Positions 25,087 through 33,515 of a DNA stretch of 64,000 nt are shown in pieces. Each line of letters starts with the position of its first letter. Position 1 is the stretch's first letter. A program made the translations under genes and the position numbers. The notes beneath the pieces are model-generated. The model made no database searches and was not told the DNA's origin. It saw only the letters and a list, made by a program, of their open reading frames with translations. Source of the DNA: Mesorhizobium sp. GTDB lineage: Bacteria; Pseudomonadota; Alphaproteobacteria; Rhizobiales; Rhizobiaceae. The stretch lies in NCBI RefSeq assembly GCF_004962245.1, contig NZ_SUHQ01000011.1, positions 63,103-127,102 on the forward strand. Direction: 5' to 3'.

Positions 25087-26328
25087 ATGAAAACCATGAT
25101 TACCGGGCTCGCCCTTGCCGCGAGCATCTTTGCCTTGCCTGCAATGGCCGCCGAGACCGCCAGCATCTGGGTTCGTGCCGACGGCTCGAACTTCATGCCG
25201 CGCATCGTCGATGCCTTCAACAAGGGCCATGAGAACCAGATCAAGCTGGACATCATCCCCAATGCCGAGATCATCCCGAAATACGGCGCCGCGGCCGCCG
25301 GTGGCACGGCGCCCGACGCGCTCTCGCTCGACCTGATCTACACGCCGTCCTTCGCTGCCGCCGGCCAGCTGGAGGACATCACCGACTGGGCGAAATCGCT
25401 GCCTTATTTCGCCAGCCTCTCGCCGGCGCACGTCAAGACCGGCACCTACAAGGACCGCATCTACGGGCTGCCGTTCTCCGCCGACAGCTCGGTGCTGATC
25501 TGGAACAAGAAGCTGTTCAAGCAGGCCGGCCTCGACCCCGAAAAAGGCCCGACCAACTGGGCCGAGATCGAAGCCGCCGCCGAAAAGGTCAACGCGCTCG
25601 GCGGCGACATCAAGGGCTTCTATTTCTCCGGCAATTGCGGCGGCTGCAATATCTTCACCTTCACGCCGCTGATCTGGGCCTCGGGCGGCGACATCCTCAC
25701 CGAGGACGGCTCCAAGGCGACGCTGGACAGCCCGCAACTGCGCGGCGCCATCGACCTCTACCGGTCGATGGTCGAGAAAGACCTGGTGCCGTCAGGCGCG
25801 CAGACCGACACCGGTTCGAACTTCTTTGCCGCCTTCGCCGGCGGCAATATCGGCATCTCGCCGTCCGGCGCCTTCGCCATCGGTGCGCTCAACACCCAGT
25901 ATCCCGATATCGACTATGGCGTCACCTTCCTGCCGGGCAAGGATGGCGGCTGGTCGTCCTTTGCCGGCGGCGACAATTTCGTCGTCACCAAGGGCACCAC
26001 GAAGATGGCGGTGGTGAAGGAGTTCCTCGATTTCGCCTATTCGCTCGAGGGCCAGACCATCCTGGCGAAATACGGCAGCCTTCCCGTGCGCGGCGACATC
26101 GCCAATGAGGCGCTGAAAGATCTCGACCCGCGCTACAAGGTTGCCGCCGAAGCCATGTCCAAGGGTCGCACGCCCTATTCGGTGGTGTTCAACGACCTGA
26201 TCAACTCCGCCAACGGTCCGTGGAACCAGATGGTCAACGAGGTCTTCTTCGGCGACGATGTAGACGGCGCCATCGCCAACGCGCAGGAGACCATGCAGTC
26301 GATCATCGACTCGGCGCCGCAGCAGTAG
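25087..26328 (+). CDS. Sugar ABC transporter substrate-binding protein (family 1)
   Basis: A 413-residue periplasmic binding protein. A signal peptide (MKTMITGLALAASIFALPAMA) is followed by the extracellular solute-binding family 1 fold: YGLPFSADSSVLIWNKKLFKQAGLDP, a GNCGGCNIFTF loop with a Cys pair, TPLIWASGGDIL, and GGDNFVVTKGT. It should capture an oligosaccharide or furanoside for the two permeases downstream. The start is ambiguous because a 16-base duplication gives two consecutive GAGGAGAACC ribosome sites, each followed by an ATG (25072 and 25087). I use the second, which leaves the shortest signal-peptide n-region. Two palindromic repeats separate this gene from the permeases. Confidence 0.9.
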   Translation: MKTMITGLALAASIFALPAMAAETASIWVRADGSNFMPRIVDAFNKGHENQIKLDIIPNAEIIPKYGAAAAGGTAPDALSLDLIYTPSFAAAGQLEDITDWAKSLPYFASLSPAHVKTGTYKDRIYGLPFSADSSVLIWNKKLFKQAGLDPEKGPTNWAEIEAAAEKVNALGGDIKGFYFSGNCGGCNIFTFTPLIWASGGDILTEDGSKATLDSPQLRGAIDLYRSMVEKDLVPSGAQTDTGSNFFAAFAGGNIGISPSGAFAIGALNTQYPDIDYGVTFLPGKDGGWSSFAGGDNFVVTKGTTKMAVVKEFLDFAYSLEGQTILAKYGSLPVRGDIANEALKDLDPRYKVAAEAMSKGRTPYSVVFNDLINSANGPWNQMVNEVFFGDDVDGAIANAQETMQSIIDSAPQQ

Positions 26329-26334
26329 CGCCGA

Positions 26335-26472
26335 CTCCCCTCGAGGGGAGGTCGGACCGCAGGTCCGGGTGGGGTCGTACGTGCAGTGCTCGACGTTCTC
26401 TTTATGTCGGCGCGCTTCGCAGACGACCCCACCCCCGGCCTTCGGCCGGACCCTCCCCTCGAGGGGGAGGGG
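26335..26472. repeat. Palindromic intergenic repeat element 1
   Basis: The left arm (CTCCCCTCGAGGGGAGG, then GGACCGCAGGTCCGGGTGG) is mirrored by the right arm (GACCCCACCCCCGGCC, then GGACCCTCCCCTCGAGGG). Nested hairpins such as GGCCTTCGGCC lie inside. This resembles the multi-copy palindromic repeats of rhizobial intergenic regions. It lies inside the ABC operon, directly after the binding-protein stop. Confidence 0.65.
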
Positions 26473-26498
26473 AACGCAGCGCTAATGGAAGAACGGCC

Positions 26499-26534
26499 AT
26501 GACCTTAATCGCAGCAACCACCGCGCCAGTGCGT
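26499..26534 (+). repeat. Duplicate of the permease start region
   Basis: ATGACCTTAATCGCAGCAAC and onward matches the true permease start at 26702 (ATGACCTCCATCGCTACAAT) over about 36 bases. It is preceded by GGAAGAACGGCC, a better ribosome site than the copy actually used. The palindromic element at 26542-26683 lies between the two copies. Confidence 0.55.
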
Positions 26535-26541
26535 GGCTCCC

Positions 26542-26683
26542 CCTTCTCCCCTTGTGGGAGAAGGTGTCGCCGAAGGCGACGGATGAGGGGTGCTCCAGCT
26601 TGGCAAAGACGGCACTCCGTCCAACACCCCTCATCCGTCTCGGCGCTTCGCGCCGATCCACCTTCTCCCACAAGGGGAGAAGG
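26542..26683. repeat. Palindromic intergenic repeat element 2
   Basis: CCTTCTCCCCTTGTGGGAG on the left is the reverse complement of the right end (CTCCCACAAGGGGAGAAGG). Inner arms GGATGAGGGGTG and CACCCCTCATCC also pair, and small hairpins GTCGCC-GAA-GGCGAC and CGGCGCTTCGCGCCG are nested. The RNA would fold into a long branched stem immediately upstream of the first permease gene. Confidence 0.7.
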
Positions 26684-26701
26684 CAAGGCGAGCGGCCAGC
26701 C

Positions 26702-27628
26702 ATGACCTCCATCGCTACAATCACCACCCCAGCGCGCCGCCGCAAGCTGGTCGGCGCCGGGCGCCGGCAGTGGATCGGCCTGCTTTATGTCGCGCCGGCC
26801 GTCGCCCTTGTCGTCGTCTTCTTCATCATCCCGCTTTGCATGACGGCGTGGATGTCGCTGCACAACTGGCCGCTGATGGGCGCGCACAGCTTCATCGGGC
26901 TCGACAATTACTGGGCGATCCTGCGCGACAACAGGTTCTGGAACGCGCTGCGTTTCACCGGCTACTACACGGTGGTGGTGACGATCGCGATCTTCGCCGT
27001 CGCCTTCCCGCTGGCGCTGTTCATAGAGAGGCCGCGGCCGCTGACCGGCTTCTACCGGACGTCCTTCTTCATGCCGGCCGTCATCGGTTTCGCCTCGGCC
27101 AGCCTGCTCTGGTCATGGCTGCTCAACGTCGATGCCGGCCTCTTCAGCCCGGCCGCCTTCGAACTCGGCCTGACCGAGAAGAAGGTCAATCTGCTGGCGA
27201 CCTTCCAGCCGGCCTTCTGGTCGATCATCGCCATGGTCGTCTGGAAGGTGGCGGGCTTCACCATGATCATCCTGATGACCGGCCTGCAATCCATCCCGCC
27301 GGATCTGCAGGAGGCGGCGATGATCGACGGGGCAGGGCCGCTGGCGCGGTTTCGCGCCATCACCCTGCCGCTGATGCGCCGCACGCTGGCGCTGGCGCTG
27401 ATCCTGTCGGTCGCCGGCTCGGTGCTGGCCTTCGACCAGTTCTACATCATCCTGCGCGGCGGGCCGCGCAACCAGACGCTGACCGCCGTGTACTGGATTT
27501 TCAATCAGTCGTTCGTGTCGTTCAAGCTTGGCTATGGCGCCGCCCTGTCGATGGTCCTGCTGGTCATCCTGGTCGCGCTCAGCCTCATCCAACTGCGGCT
27601 GCTGCGCCAGCCCGAGGGGATCGACTGA
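26702..27628 (+). CDS. Sugar ABC transporter permease 1 (MalF type)
   Basis: A 308-residue inner-membrane permease with six main helices. The EAA loop that contacts the ATPase is visible as EAAMIDGAGPLARFRAITLP near residue 200. The protein starts MTSIATITTPARRRK; the region before the ATG is a palindromic repeat and gives only a weak ribosome site (AAGGCGAGCGG). A near-copy of the first 12 codons lies 200 bases upstream on the other side of that repeat. The gene is followed by permease 2 with an ATGA overlap. No ATP-binding subunit is encoded in this operon or elsewhere in the window. Confidence 0.9.
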   Translation: MTSIATITTPARRRKLVGAGRRQWIGLLYVAPAVALVVVFFIIPLCMTAWMSLHNWPLMGAHSFIGLDNYWAILRDNRFWNALRFTGYYTVVVTIAIFAVAFPLALFIERPRPLTGFYRTSFFMPAVIGFASASLLWSWLLNVDAGLFSPAAFELGLTEKKVNLLATFQPAFWSIIAMVVWKVAGFTMIILMTGLQSIPPDLQEAAMIDGAGPLARFRAITLPLMRRTLALALILSVAGSVLAFDQFYIILRGGPRNQTLTAVYWIFNQSFVSFKLGYGAALSMVLLVILVALSLIQLRLLRQPEGID

Positions 27629-28485
27629 TGGCGCAGGCTCGCAGCCGCAAAAGCCGCATCGGCACCCAGATCGCCGAGCACGCGACGGGCATCATCGCCT
27701 CGCTGCTGTTCCTGGCGCCGATCGTCTGGACCGTGCTTTCGGCCTTCAAGCCGGCGCAGGAGGCGCGCAAGCCGCCATTGCCGCCCTGGCCGACGACGGG
27801 CTTTTCGATCGAGAACTACGCCACGCTCAACACCTTCGGCGACGGCCTCTGGCTGCCAGCGCAAAACAGCATCTACGTCTCGGTGATGACGGTGGTGCTG
27901 TCGGTGATCGTCGGCGTACTGGCCGGCTATGGTTTCTCGCGCTTCCGCTTTCCGCTGAAGAACCTGCTCTTCGTCGTCATCCTGTCGACGATCATGATCC
28001 CGTTCCAGTCGATCCTGACGCCGATTTTCCTGGTGCTGACCAAGATCGGCCTGCACAACACGCTGACCGGGCTGGTCTGCGTCTACGTCACGCTGCAGCT
28101 GCCGTTCTCGATCTTCATGATGCGCAACGCCTTCGACGCGGTTCCGCGCGAGATCGAGGAGGCGGCGCGCATGGACGGCGCCAACAATGTCACCATGCTG
28201 CTCAGGGTGATGCTGCCGCTGGTCTGGCCGGGCATCGTCACCATCGCGCTGTTCGCGTTCCTCGGCGCCTGGAACGAGTTCCTGGCGGCGCTGGTGCTGA
28301 TGACCGACCAGTCCAAATTCACGCTGCCGATCATGATGACGGCGCTTCAGTCGGGCCGCTTCGGCGCCATCGACTGGGGCGCGGTGCAGGCTGGCGTCAC
28401 CGTGATGATGGTGCCGTGCCTGGTGCTCTTCCTGTTGCTGCAGCGCTTCTACATCCGCGGCCTCATGGCAGGGGCCGTGAAGTGA
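27628..28485 (+). CDS. Sugar ABC transporter permease 2 (MalG type)
   Basis: A 285-residue inner-membrane permease with six helices. Its EAA motif reads EEAARMDGANNVTMLLRVML near residues 175-195, followed by LFAFLGAWNEFLAALVLM, a strongly conserved MalG-type segment. Its ATG shares a base with the stop of permease 1, so the two are translationally coupled. It pairs with permease 1 to form the channel for the sugar bound by the upstream receptor. The GH127 gene follows 23 bases later. A shared MsmK-like ATPase encoded elsewhere would have to energise it. Confidence 0.92.
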   Translation: MAQARSRKSRIGTQIAEHATGIIASLLFLAPIVWTVLSAFKPAQEARKPPLPPWPTTGFSIENYATLNTFGDGLWLPAQNSIYVSVMTVVLSVIVGVLAGYGFSRFRFPLKNLLFVVILSTIMIPFQSILTPIFLVLTKIGLHNTLTGLVCVYVTLQLPFSIFMMRNAFDAVPREIEEAARMDGANNVTMLLRVMLPLVWPGIVTIALFAFLGAWNEFLAALVLMTDQSKFTLPIMMTALQSGRFGAIDWGAVQAGVTVMMVPCLVLFLLLQRFYIRGLMAGAVK

Positions 28486-28508
28486 CCACATTCGAACGGA
28501 GTAAATTC

Positions 28509-30512
28509 ATGACCGCATCGCAAGTCACCCAGCCGGCCGCCAAACAAGCCACCACGTCGGGCAGGCCAAAACTCGCCTTTCGTCCGCTGCCAGTTCCGCA
28601 GGTCGATGTGCGCGGCTTCTGGGGCGACCGTGTCGACGCCGTCGCCACCAGGACCGCCGGCATCCTGTATGACCGCTGCGTCGAGGCGCGCATGCTGGAG
28701 CAGATCGATCCGGACCGGCCATCGCCCGGCGTCGTCATTCCGTTTCACTCGCCATCGCCCGACGACGCAGCCAGCCCCGGCGCCGAGTTCACCGGCTCGA
28801 CGGTGACCACCCAGATGTTCTGGGATTCGGATTGGGGCAAGACGATCGAGACGGCGGCCTACTCGCTTTACCGCCGCCGCAATGACGATCTGGAGAAGAA
28901 GATCGATGCCGTCATCGACATCTACGGCAAGCTGCAGCAGCCCGACGGCTATCTGTCGAGCTGGTACCAGCGCATCCAGCCCGGCCTGCGCTGGACCAAT
29001 CTGCGCGATTGCCACGAGCTCTATTGCGCCGGCCATCTGATCGAAGGGGCGGTCGCCTACTACCAGGCCACGGGAAAACGCAAGCTGCTCGACATCATGT
29101 GCCGCTATGCCGACCATATCGCGCAGACGTTCGGTCCCGAGCCGGATAAGAAGAAGGGCTATTGCGGCCATGAGGAGATCGAGCTGGCGCTGGTCAAGCT
29201 CGCCCGGGTCACAGGCGAGCAGAAGTACATGGACCTCGCAAAATACTTCATCGACCAGCGCGGGCTTGAGCCGCATTACTTCGACGAGGAGGCGCGTGCC
29301 CGCGGCGCCGACCCGAAGGCCTATCATTTCAAGACCTACGAATACAGCCAGTCGCACAAACCCGTGCGCGAGCAAGACAAGGTCGTCGGCCATGCGGTCA
29401 GGGCGATGTATCTCTATTCGGGCATGGCCGATATCGCCACCGAATATGGCGACGACACGTTGCGGGTGGCGCTCGACCGGCTGTGGGACGATCTCACAAC
29501 CAAGAACCTCTACATCACCGGGGGCATAGGGCCGTCGTCGCACAATGAGGGTTTTACCGCCGACTACGATCTGCCCAATGAAACCGCCTATGCCGAGACC
29601 TGCGCTTCGGTCGGACTGGTGTTTTGGGCGAGCCGCATGCTCGGCATGGGCCCCAATGCCCGCTACGCCGACATGATGGAGCGCGCGCTCTACAACGGTT
29701 CGATCTCGGGCCTGTCGCTCGACGGCTCGCTGTTCTTCTACGAGAACCCGCTCGAAAGCCGGGGCAAGCACAATCGCTGGAAATGGCATCGCTGCCCCTG
29801 CTGCCCGCCCAATATCGGCCGCATGGTCGCCTCGATAGGCAGCTATTTCTACAGTCTCTCGGACGACGCGCTGGCGGTCCATCTCTACGGAAACAGCACG
29901 GCTCGTTTCGATATCGCTGGCCGGCAAATAGAGCTGATCCAGACCAGCAACTATCCATGGGATGGCGCGGTTTCGATCGCGATCGAACCAGAGGCGCCGA
30001 CCGAGTTCACCTTGCACCTGCGCCTGCCGGCCTGGTGCCACAAGGCGGCGCTCAAGGTGAACGGGGAGGCAGTCGATTTGGATGCTGTCACCAGCGACGG
30101 CTATGCCGCGATCCGCCGCGAATGGCGCAAGGGTGACCGGGTCGAGCTCGATCTCGAAATGGCCGTCGACCGCCTCTACGCCAACCCGGAGGTGCGGCAG
30201 GATATCGGCCGTGTCGCGCTTGCGCGCGGTCCACTGATCTATTGCGTCGAAGAGACCGACAATGCCGGCCAGCTGCATCGCATCGCTCTGCCACGGACGG
30301 CACAGATCGAGGCGCATGAGCAGCCGAACCTCTTGGGTGGGGTCGTCACGCTTTCGGCCGTCGCCAGCAAGGAGGCGTTTGGAAACTGGGAAGACGGGCT
30401 CTATCGCACTGAACCGCCGGCGGTGGAGGAGGCGAAAGTCACGGCAGTCCCGTACTTCGCCTGGGACAACCGCGATCCCGGGGAGATGCTGGTTTGGCTG
30501 AGGGACACCTGA
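28509..30512 (+). CDS. GH127-type beta-L-arabinofuranosidase (DUF1680 family)
   Basis: A 667-residue glycoside hydrolase of the family typified by bifidobacterial HypBA1, which removes beta-L-arabinofuranose with a Cys nucleophile and a zinc ion. The matching residues are visible: E363 and C365 in YAETCASVG, and C431-C432 in CPCCPPN. Other conserved pieces are DGYLSSWYQ, NLRDCHELYCAGHLIEGAVAYY, GHEEIELALVKL and GHAVRAMYLYSGMAD. There is no signal peptide, so it should act in the cytoplasm on an imported disaccharide or glycoside. It is the last gene of the ABC operon controlled by the LacI-type regulator. Plant cell-wall hydroxyproline arabinosides are a plausible source, by inference. Confidence 0.9.
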   Translation: MTASQVTQPAAKQATTSGRPKLAFRPLPVPQVDVRGFWGDRVDAVATRTAGILYDRCVEARMLEQIDPDRPSPGVVIPFHSPSPDDAASPGAEFTGSTVTTQMFWDSDWGKTIETAAYSLYRRRNDDLEKKIDAVIDIYGKLQQPDGYLSSWYQRIQPGLRWTNLRDCHELYCAGHLIEGAVAYYQATGKRKLLDIMCRYADHIAQTFGPEPDKKKGYCGHEEIELALVKLARVTGEQKYMDLAKYFIDQRGLEPHYFDEEARARGADPKAYHFKTYEYSQSHKPVREQDKVVGHAVRAMYLYSGMADIATEYGDDTLRVALDRLWDDLTTKNLYITGGIGPSSHNEGFTADYDLPNETAYAETCASVGLVFWASRMLGMGPNARYADMMERALYNGSISGLSLDGSLFFYENPLESRGKHNRWKWHRCPCCPPNIGRMVASIGSYFYSLSDDALAVHLYGNSTARFDIAGRQIELIQTSNYPWDGAVSIAIEPEAPTEFTLHLRLPAWCHKAALKVNGEAVDLDAVTSDGYAAIRREWRKGDRVELDLEMAVDRLYANPEVRQDIGRVALARGPLIYCVEETDNAGQLHRIALPRTAQIEAHEQPNLLGGVVTLSAVASKEAFGNWEDGLYRTEPPAVEEAKVTAVPYFAWDNRDPGEMLVWLRDT

Positions 30513-30616
30513 TCCGGGCGGATTTGCGCCTGTGAGGGGCATGTCTTGAATTTGCTACGACGGCGCTAATTTAGAGAGGAGAGTGGCGTCAATCACTCGA
30601 ATGGGCGGAGGCAGAG

Positions 30617-31780
30617 TTGGCGCTCGAAAATCTCGTGCGTCCGAACGCCGGCGGTCGCCTCATGGTCATGGCCGTCGCGGCAGTGCCGTTGCTGTTCGTG
30701 ATCAGCGGACTGGCCATTCGCTATGCCGCATTTGCTTCGATATCGGCAGAATCAGGTTTCGCGGCTTATGCCCGTGCGCTCTGCCGGTGGGATTGCGCCT
30801 GGTACATTGGCATCAGCGAACAGGGCTACGAGCGCTTTCCCATTTCAAACCACAGCAATGTCGGTCGCTGGGGTTTCTTTCCACTCTATCCGATGCTGGT
30901 GGCGGCGATCCGGGCGATTTTCCCCTTCCAGACGATACTGGTCGCCACGATCACCTCCATGGTTTTCAGCTACGCCGCCTGCCTGGTGGCATGGCCGCTG
31001 CTCGAGAAGAACATGCGGGCCTACGTGCTGTATTGCGCGTTTCTGCTCAGCGGTCCTTTCTCGTTCCACTTCACGACTTTCCTGACCGAATCTCTTTTCG
31101 TGCTCCTGACCTCGTGCGTCTTTCTGGCGCTCAAACGCTCCAGCTATCTCGCCGCGGGCCTCTCATCCGCGCTCCTGTCGGCAACGAGGCTTGTCGGGGT
31201 CTTTATTGTGTTTGCGACCGTCATTCAAATGTTCAGGGAGTATCGCGAGCGGGGCGGATTGACGCTGTCTTTTCCACGCTGGGTGCTTGGCCGGCCGTAC
31301 CTGCTCGTTGCCATTCTCATCTCACCCGCCGGCCTGTTCGCTTACACCCTGTTCCTTTATCTTACGGTCGGGGACGGCTTTGCGTTCTTGCACGTTCAGC
31401 GCGCGTTTGGACGGGTGGCGGGCAATCCGCTCGTCTTTCTATGGGACGGGCTCTCAGCCGTTCCGAAGACGGGCTGGCTGCCCACGGCGCCGCAATGGAG
31501 CGCGCTGGCCGCGATCACCGGATTGGCGCTGTCGGCGGTTCTGGCGGCTCGCAGGCAATATGGCGCCGCGCTGTTCTGCGCGCTCTGCATCATCCTGCCG
31601 CTGATCACCAACCTGGCCTCGATGGTCAGATACGTCGTTGGCCTTGCGCCTCTGACAATAATGCTTGCCGTTCTGTTGTCAGCGTCGAAGCTGATTTCTC
31701 TGGCGGCTTCGGTTTTCTTCCTGGGCGCCTGTTATTTCATGACCGTGGCGTGGATCGGAGGCTACCTTGCCCTGGTCTGA
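30617..31780 (+). CDS. PIG-V-like membrane mannosyltransferase family protein
   Basis: A 387-residue polytopic membrane protein with about ten hydrophobic helices. CRWDCAWYIGISEQGY, GRWGFFPLYPMLV and FLTESLFVLLTSCVFLAL match the bacterial relatives of GPI mannosyltransferase PIG-V (GT-C fold), where the first-loop Asp (in RWDCAWY) is catalytic and the donor is a polyprenyl-phosphate sugar. The start is taken as the TTG at 30617, about six bases after GGCGGAGG; the ATG at 30663 is an alternative. The next gene overlaps its 3' end by 14 bases. With the GT2 and GtrA genes nearby it suggests a small cell-surface glycosylation locus. The acceptor is unknown. Confidence 0.75.
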   Translation: MALENLVRPNAGGRLMVMAVAAVPLLFVISGLAIRYAAFASISAESGFAAYARALCRWDCAWYIGISEQGYERFPISNHSNVGRWGFFPLYPMLVAAIRAIFPFQTILVATITSMVFSYAACLVAWPLLEKNMRAYVLYCAFLLSGPFSFHFTTFLTESLFVLLTSCVFLALKRSSYLAAGLSSALLSATRLVGVFIVFATVIQMFREYRERGGLTLSFPRWVLGRPYLLVAILISPAGLFAYTLFLYLTVGDGFAFLHVQRAFGRVAGNPLVFLWDGLSAVPKTGWLPTAPQWSALAAITGLALSAVLAARRQYGAALFCALCIILPLITNLASMVRYVVGLAPLTIMLAVLLSASKLISLAASVFFLGACYFMTVAWIGGYLALV

Positions 31781-32399
31781 CATTGCGGCCCCGTACCAGC
31801 GCGCAACCTCGCTTGGCGGCTACGCGCTCGCGGCAGTTCTGGCGGGGTCGGAGATCGTCATCCTTGCGCTTGCTCTCAACCCGAACGTCAACGCCGACTA
31901 TCGCGCCTATTACATCGATCGGACGACGACCTGCCTCAACCGCGATGCCACCGGCAGCTACACACTTGGCGAGACGGTATCGTTCCGGAGCGACGGCGCC
32001 AAACGGGCAGCCAGCATAAAGGTCTGTGGCTGGTCGGGCTCGGCAGGCGACGGCACCCATTCGCTGGGCGAGACCTCGCGGCTTCGCGTAAGGACACCGC
32101 TGCTCCGCAACGGGCTGACAGCCACGCTGCAGATGGCCGCCGTCATTCGTCCTCCACGGATCACGCAGAGGGTGGTGATCTCGGTGAACGGCGTTCGGGT
32201 GCATGCGGTGACGCTGTCTGGCAAGGAACCACGAACGGTCTCGTTCGTCATTCCGCCGGCGGCTCTAGGCGAGGCCAAGGCACTCGACATCGCCTTCGAC
32301 TATCTCGACGGCATTCCGCCAACTCCGGCCGCCAGCAACATCTACAAACGCTCCATCAAGCTGGTGTCGTTCCGGCTGGACGCCTTTGAGACGGATTAG
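31767..32399 (+). CDS. Membrane-anchored exported protein of unknown function
   Basis: A 210-residue protein with one hydrophobic segment near residues 17-37 (GGYALAAVLAGSEIVILALAL), followed by an external domain with two or three cysteines (TTCLNRDATG, KVCGWSG) and beta-rich sequence (TLQMAAVIRPPRITQRVVISVNGVRVH is one stretch of several). No family is recognised. It overlaps the PIG-V-like gene by 14 bases, so the two are translationally coupled and probably work together. Its stop overlaps the convergent gtrA-like gene by four bases. Confidence 0.6.
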   Translation: MPWSDIAAPYQRATSLGGYALAAVLAGSEIVILALALNPNVNADYRAYYIDRTTTCLNRDATGSYTLGETVSFRSDGAKRAASIKVCGWSGSAGDGTHSLGETSRLRVRTPLLRNGLTATLQMAAVIRPPRITQRVVISVNGVRVHAVTLSGKEPRTVSFVIPPAALGEAKALDIAFDYLDGIPPTPAASNIYKRSIKLVSFRLDAFETD

Positions 32400-32830
32400 G
32401 TGGAGCGATCGCCTTGCGGGCCGGGTCTCCGCTGCGCAAAGACCCATCGGTCGAGCATGAGAAGATTGATCGCCGGAATGAGCGAGCAGGTAACCAGAAT
32501 GGCAATGATGGGCGGCAGGCCGAGTTTCGCCGTCAAAAGCGCCGGCGCCGCGTAAGCCACGGCGAAGCCTGTCGCCGTCAGCAGGAGAAAACGCGGAGCT
32601 TCCGATCGATGCGATCCGCTCGACAGGAAGGTTACTGATTTGTGGGCGAGATACGAAAACACGGCGGCCGCGGCGTAAGCCGCAAGCGACGCCTGGACGG
32701 GCGTGAAGCCGATCCATTTGACCCAGGCGATGGTCAAGACAGCATACAGGATCGTCGCGGCGATGCCGACCAACCCGAAGCGCGCCAGCAGCCTCAGCCC
32801 GGCACCGGCAGTCGGACGGGCCTCAGACAT
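32396..32830 (-). CDS. GtrA-family membrane protein
   Basis: A 144-residue protein with four transmembrane helices. GtrA features are RFGLVGIAATILYAVL at the N-terminus, AAAVFSYLAHKSVTFLS after helix two and a C-terminal NLLMLDRWVF. Such proteins are thought to flip polyprenyl-phosphate-linked sugars. The start at 32830 overlaps the stop of the methyltransferase gene by eight bases, placing it third in a leftward operon of glycosyltransferase, methyltransferase and GtrA. Confidence 0.85.
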   Translation of the reverse strand: MSEARPTAGAGLRLLARFGLVGIAATILYAVLTIAWVKWIGFTPVQASLAAYAAAAVFSYLAHKSVTFLSSGSHRSEAPRFLLLTATGFAVAYAAPALLTAKLGLPPIIAILVTCSLIPAINLLMLDRWVFAQRRPGPQGDRST

Positions 32831-33515
32831 GTGCGCTGCACGCATACTGGGCGCCAAGCGGCAGAGGAGCGAGCAGGCGCTCGATTTTTCTGGCGAAGGG
32901 TCTGGCCGACGGCAGCAGCAGGAAGTACTCGGATCGGATATCGCTGAAGCCGGTCTGCCGAAAGAGGGACGCTGCCTTGGCGGCGTTGAGCAGGACGGCG
33001 TCCCGGTCGAACGGACAACGGAACACCGCAAGACGCGTCAGCGGATTATAAGGGTTGTGCTCGATGATGCAGGCGATGCCCCCCGGCCGCACGACGCGCC
33101 GCATTTCCCGGAAGAAATCGAGCCAGGAGGCGGTCGGAACGTGATGGACGACGCAACTGGCGAAAGCCAGATCGAACGCGTCGTCCTCATAAGGCAGGCT
33201 CGGTGTCGTGCAGGCCCTGTAGTTTACATGCGGATTGTCCTGGCCGGCGCGCAGGATCGATTCCTCCGAGACGTCGCAGCCATCCAGGTTCTCGAACGCG
33301 CCTTCGAGATAAGGGTGAAGCGAACCGACGCCACAGCCGACATCCAGCGCCCGCACTTTGGCACCGCCCTGCCGAAGCCCTCGCTCGACGACGAGACGCC
33401 TCATCAGGTCAGCCTTGGCGATCAGAAAGAAATCGTGCTTGAGTCCGGAAAACCGGATGGATCCCGCGACCGCCTCGCCATAATTTGATTTATAGCTGTC
33501 GAAGAGTTCGGCCAT
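32823..33515 (-). CDS. Class I SAM-dependent methyltransferase
   Basis: A 230-residue cytoplasmic methyltransferase. Motif I is ALDVGCGVGSLHPYL near residues 55-69, the acidic residue of DGCDVSEESI binds the ribose, and motif IV/V reads FDLAFASCVVHHVP followed by EMRRVVRPGGI, the usual post-motif. It sits between and overlaps the GT2 gene (26 bases) and the gtrA gene (8 bases), so all three are translationally linked. The substrate is probably a sugar or lipid-linked intermediate, inferred from neighbours. Confidence 0.85.
   Translation of the reverse strand: MAELFDSYKSNYGEAVAGSIRFSGLKHDFFLIAKADLMRRLVVERGLRQGGAKVRALDVGCGVGSLHPYLEGAFENLDGCDVSEESILRAGQDNPHVNYRACTTPSLPYEDDAFDLAFASCVVHHVPTASWLDFFREMRRVVRPGGIACIIEHNPYNPLTRLAVFRCPFDRDAVLLNAAKAASLFRQTGFSDIRSEYFLLLPSARPFARKIERLLAPLPLGAQYACSAHV

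Noticed and set aside
26335..26683. Palindromic repeats considered as an insertion sequence
   Set aside because: There is no transposase frame inside; the elements are short intergenic palindromes.
27528..28508. Upstream extension of the GH127 frame through the second permease gene
   Set aside because: The extension is Arg-rich shadow sequence; the ATG at 28509 has a good ribosome site and begins the family.
28449..30542. Leftward frame of 697 codons antisense to the GH127 gene
   Set aside because: No recognisable motif, and the GH127 gene has its catalytic residues on the + strand.
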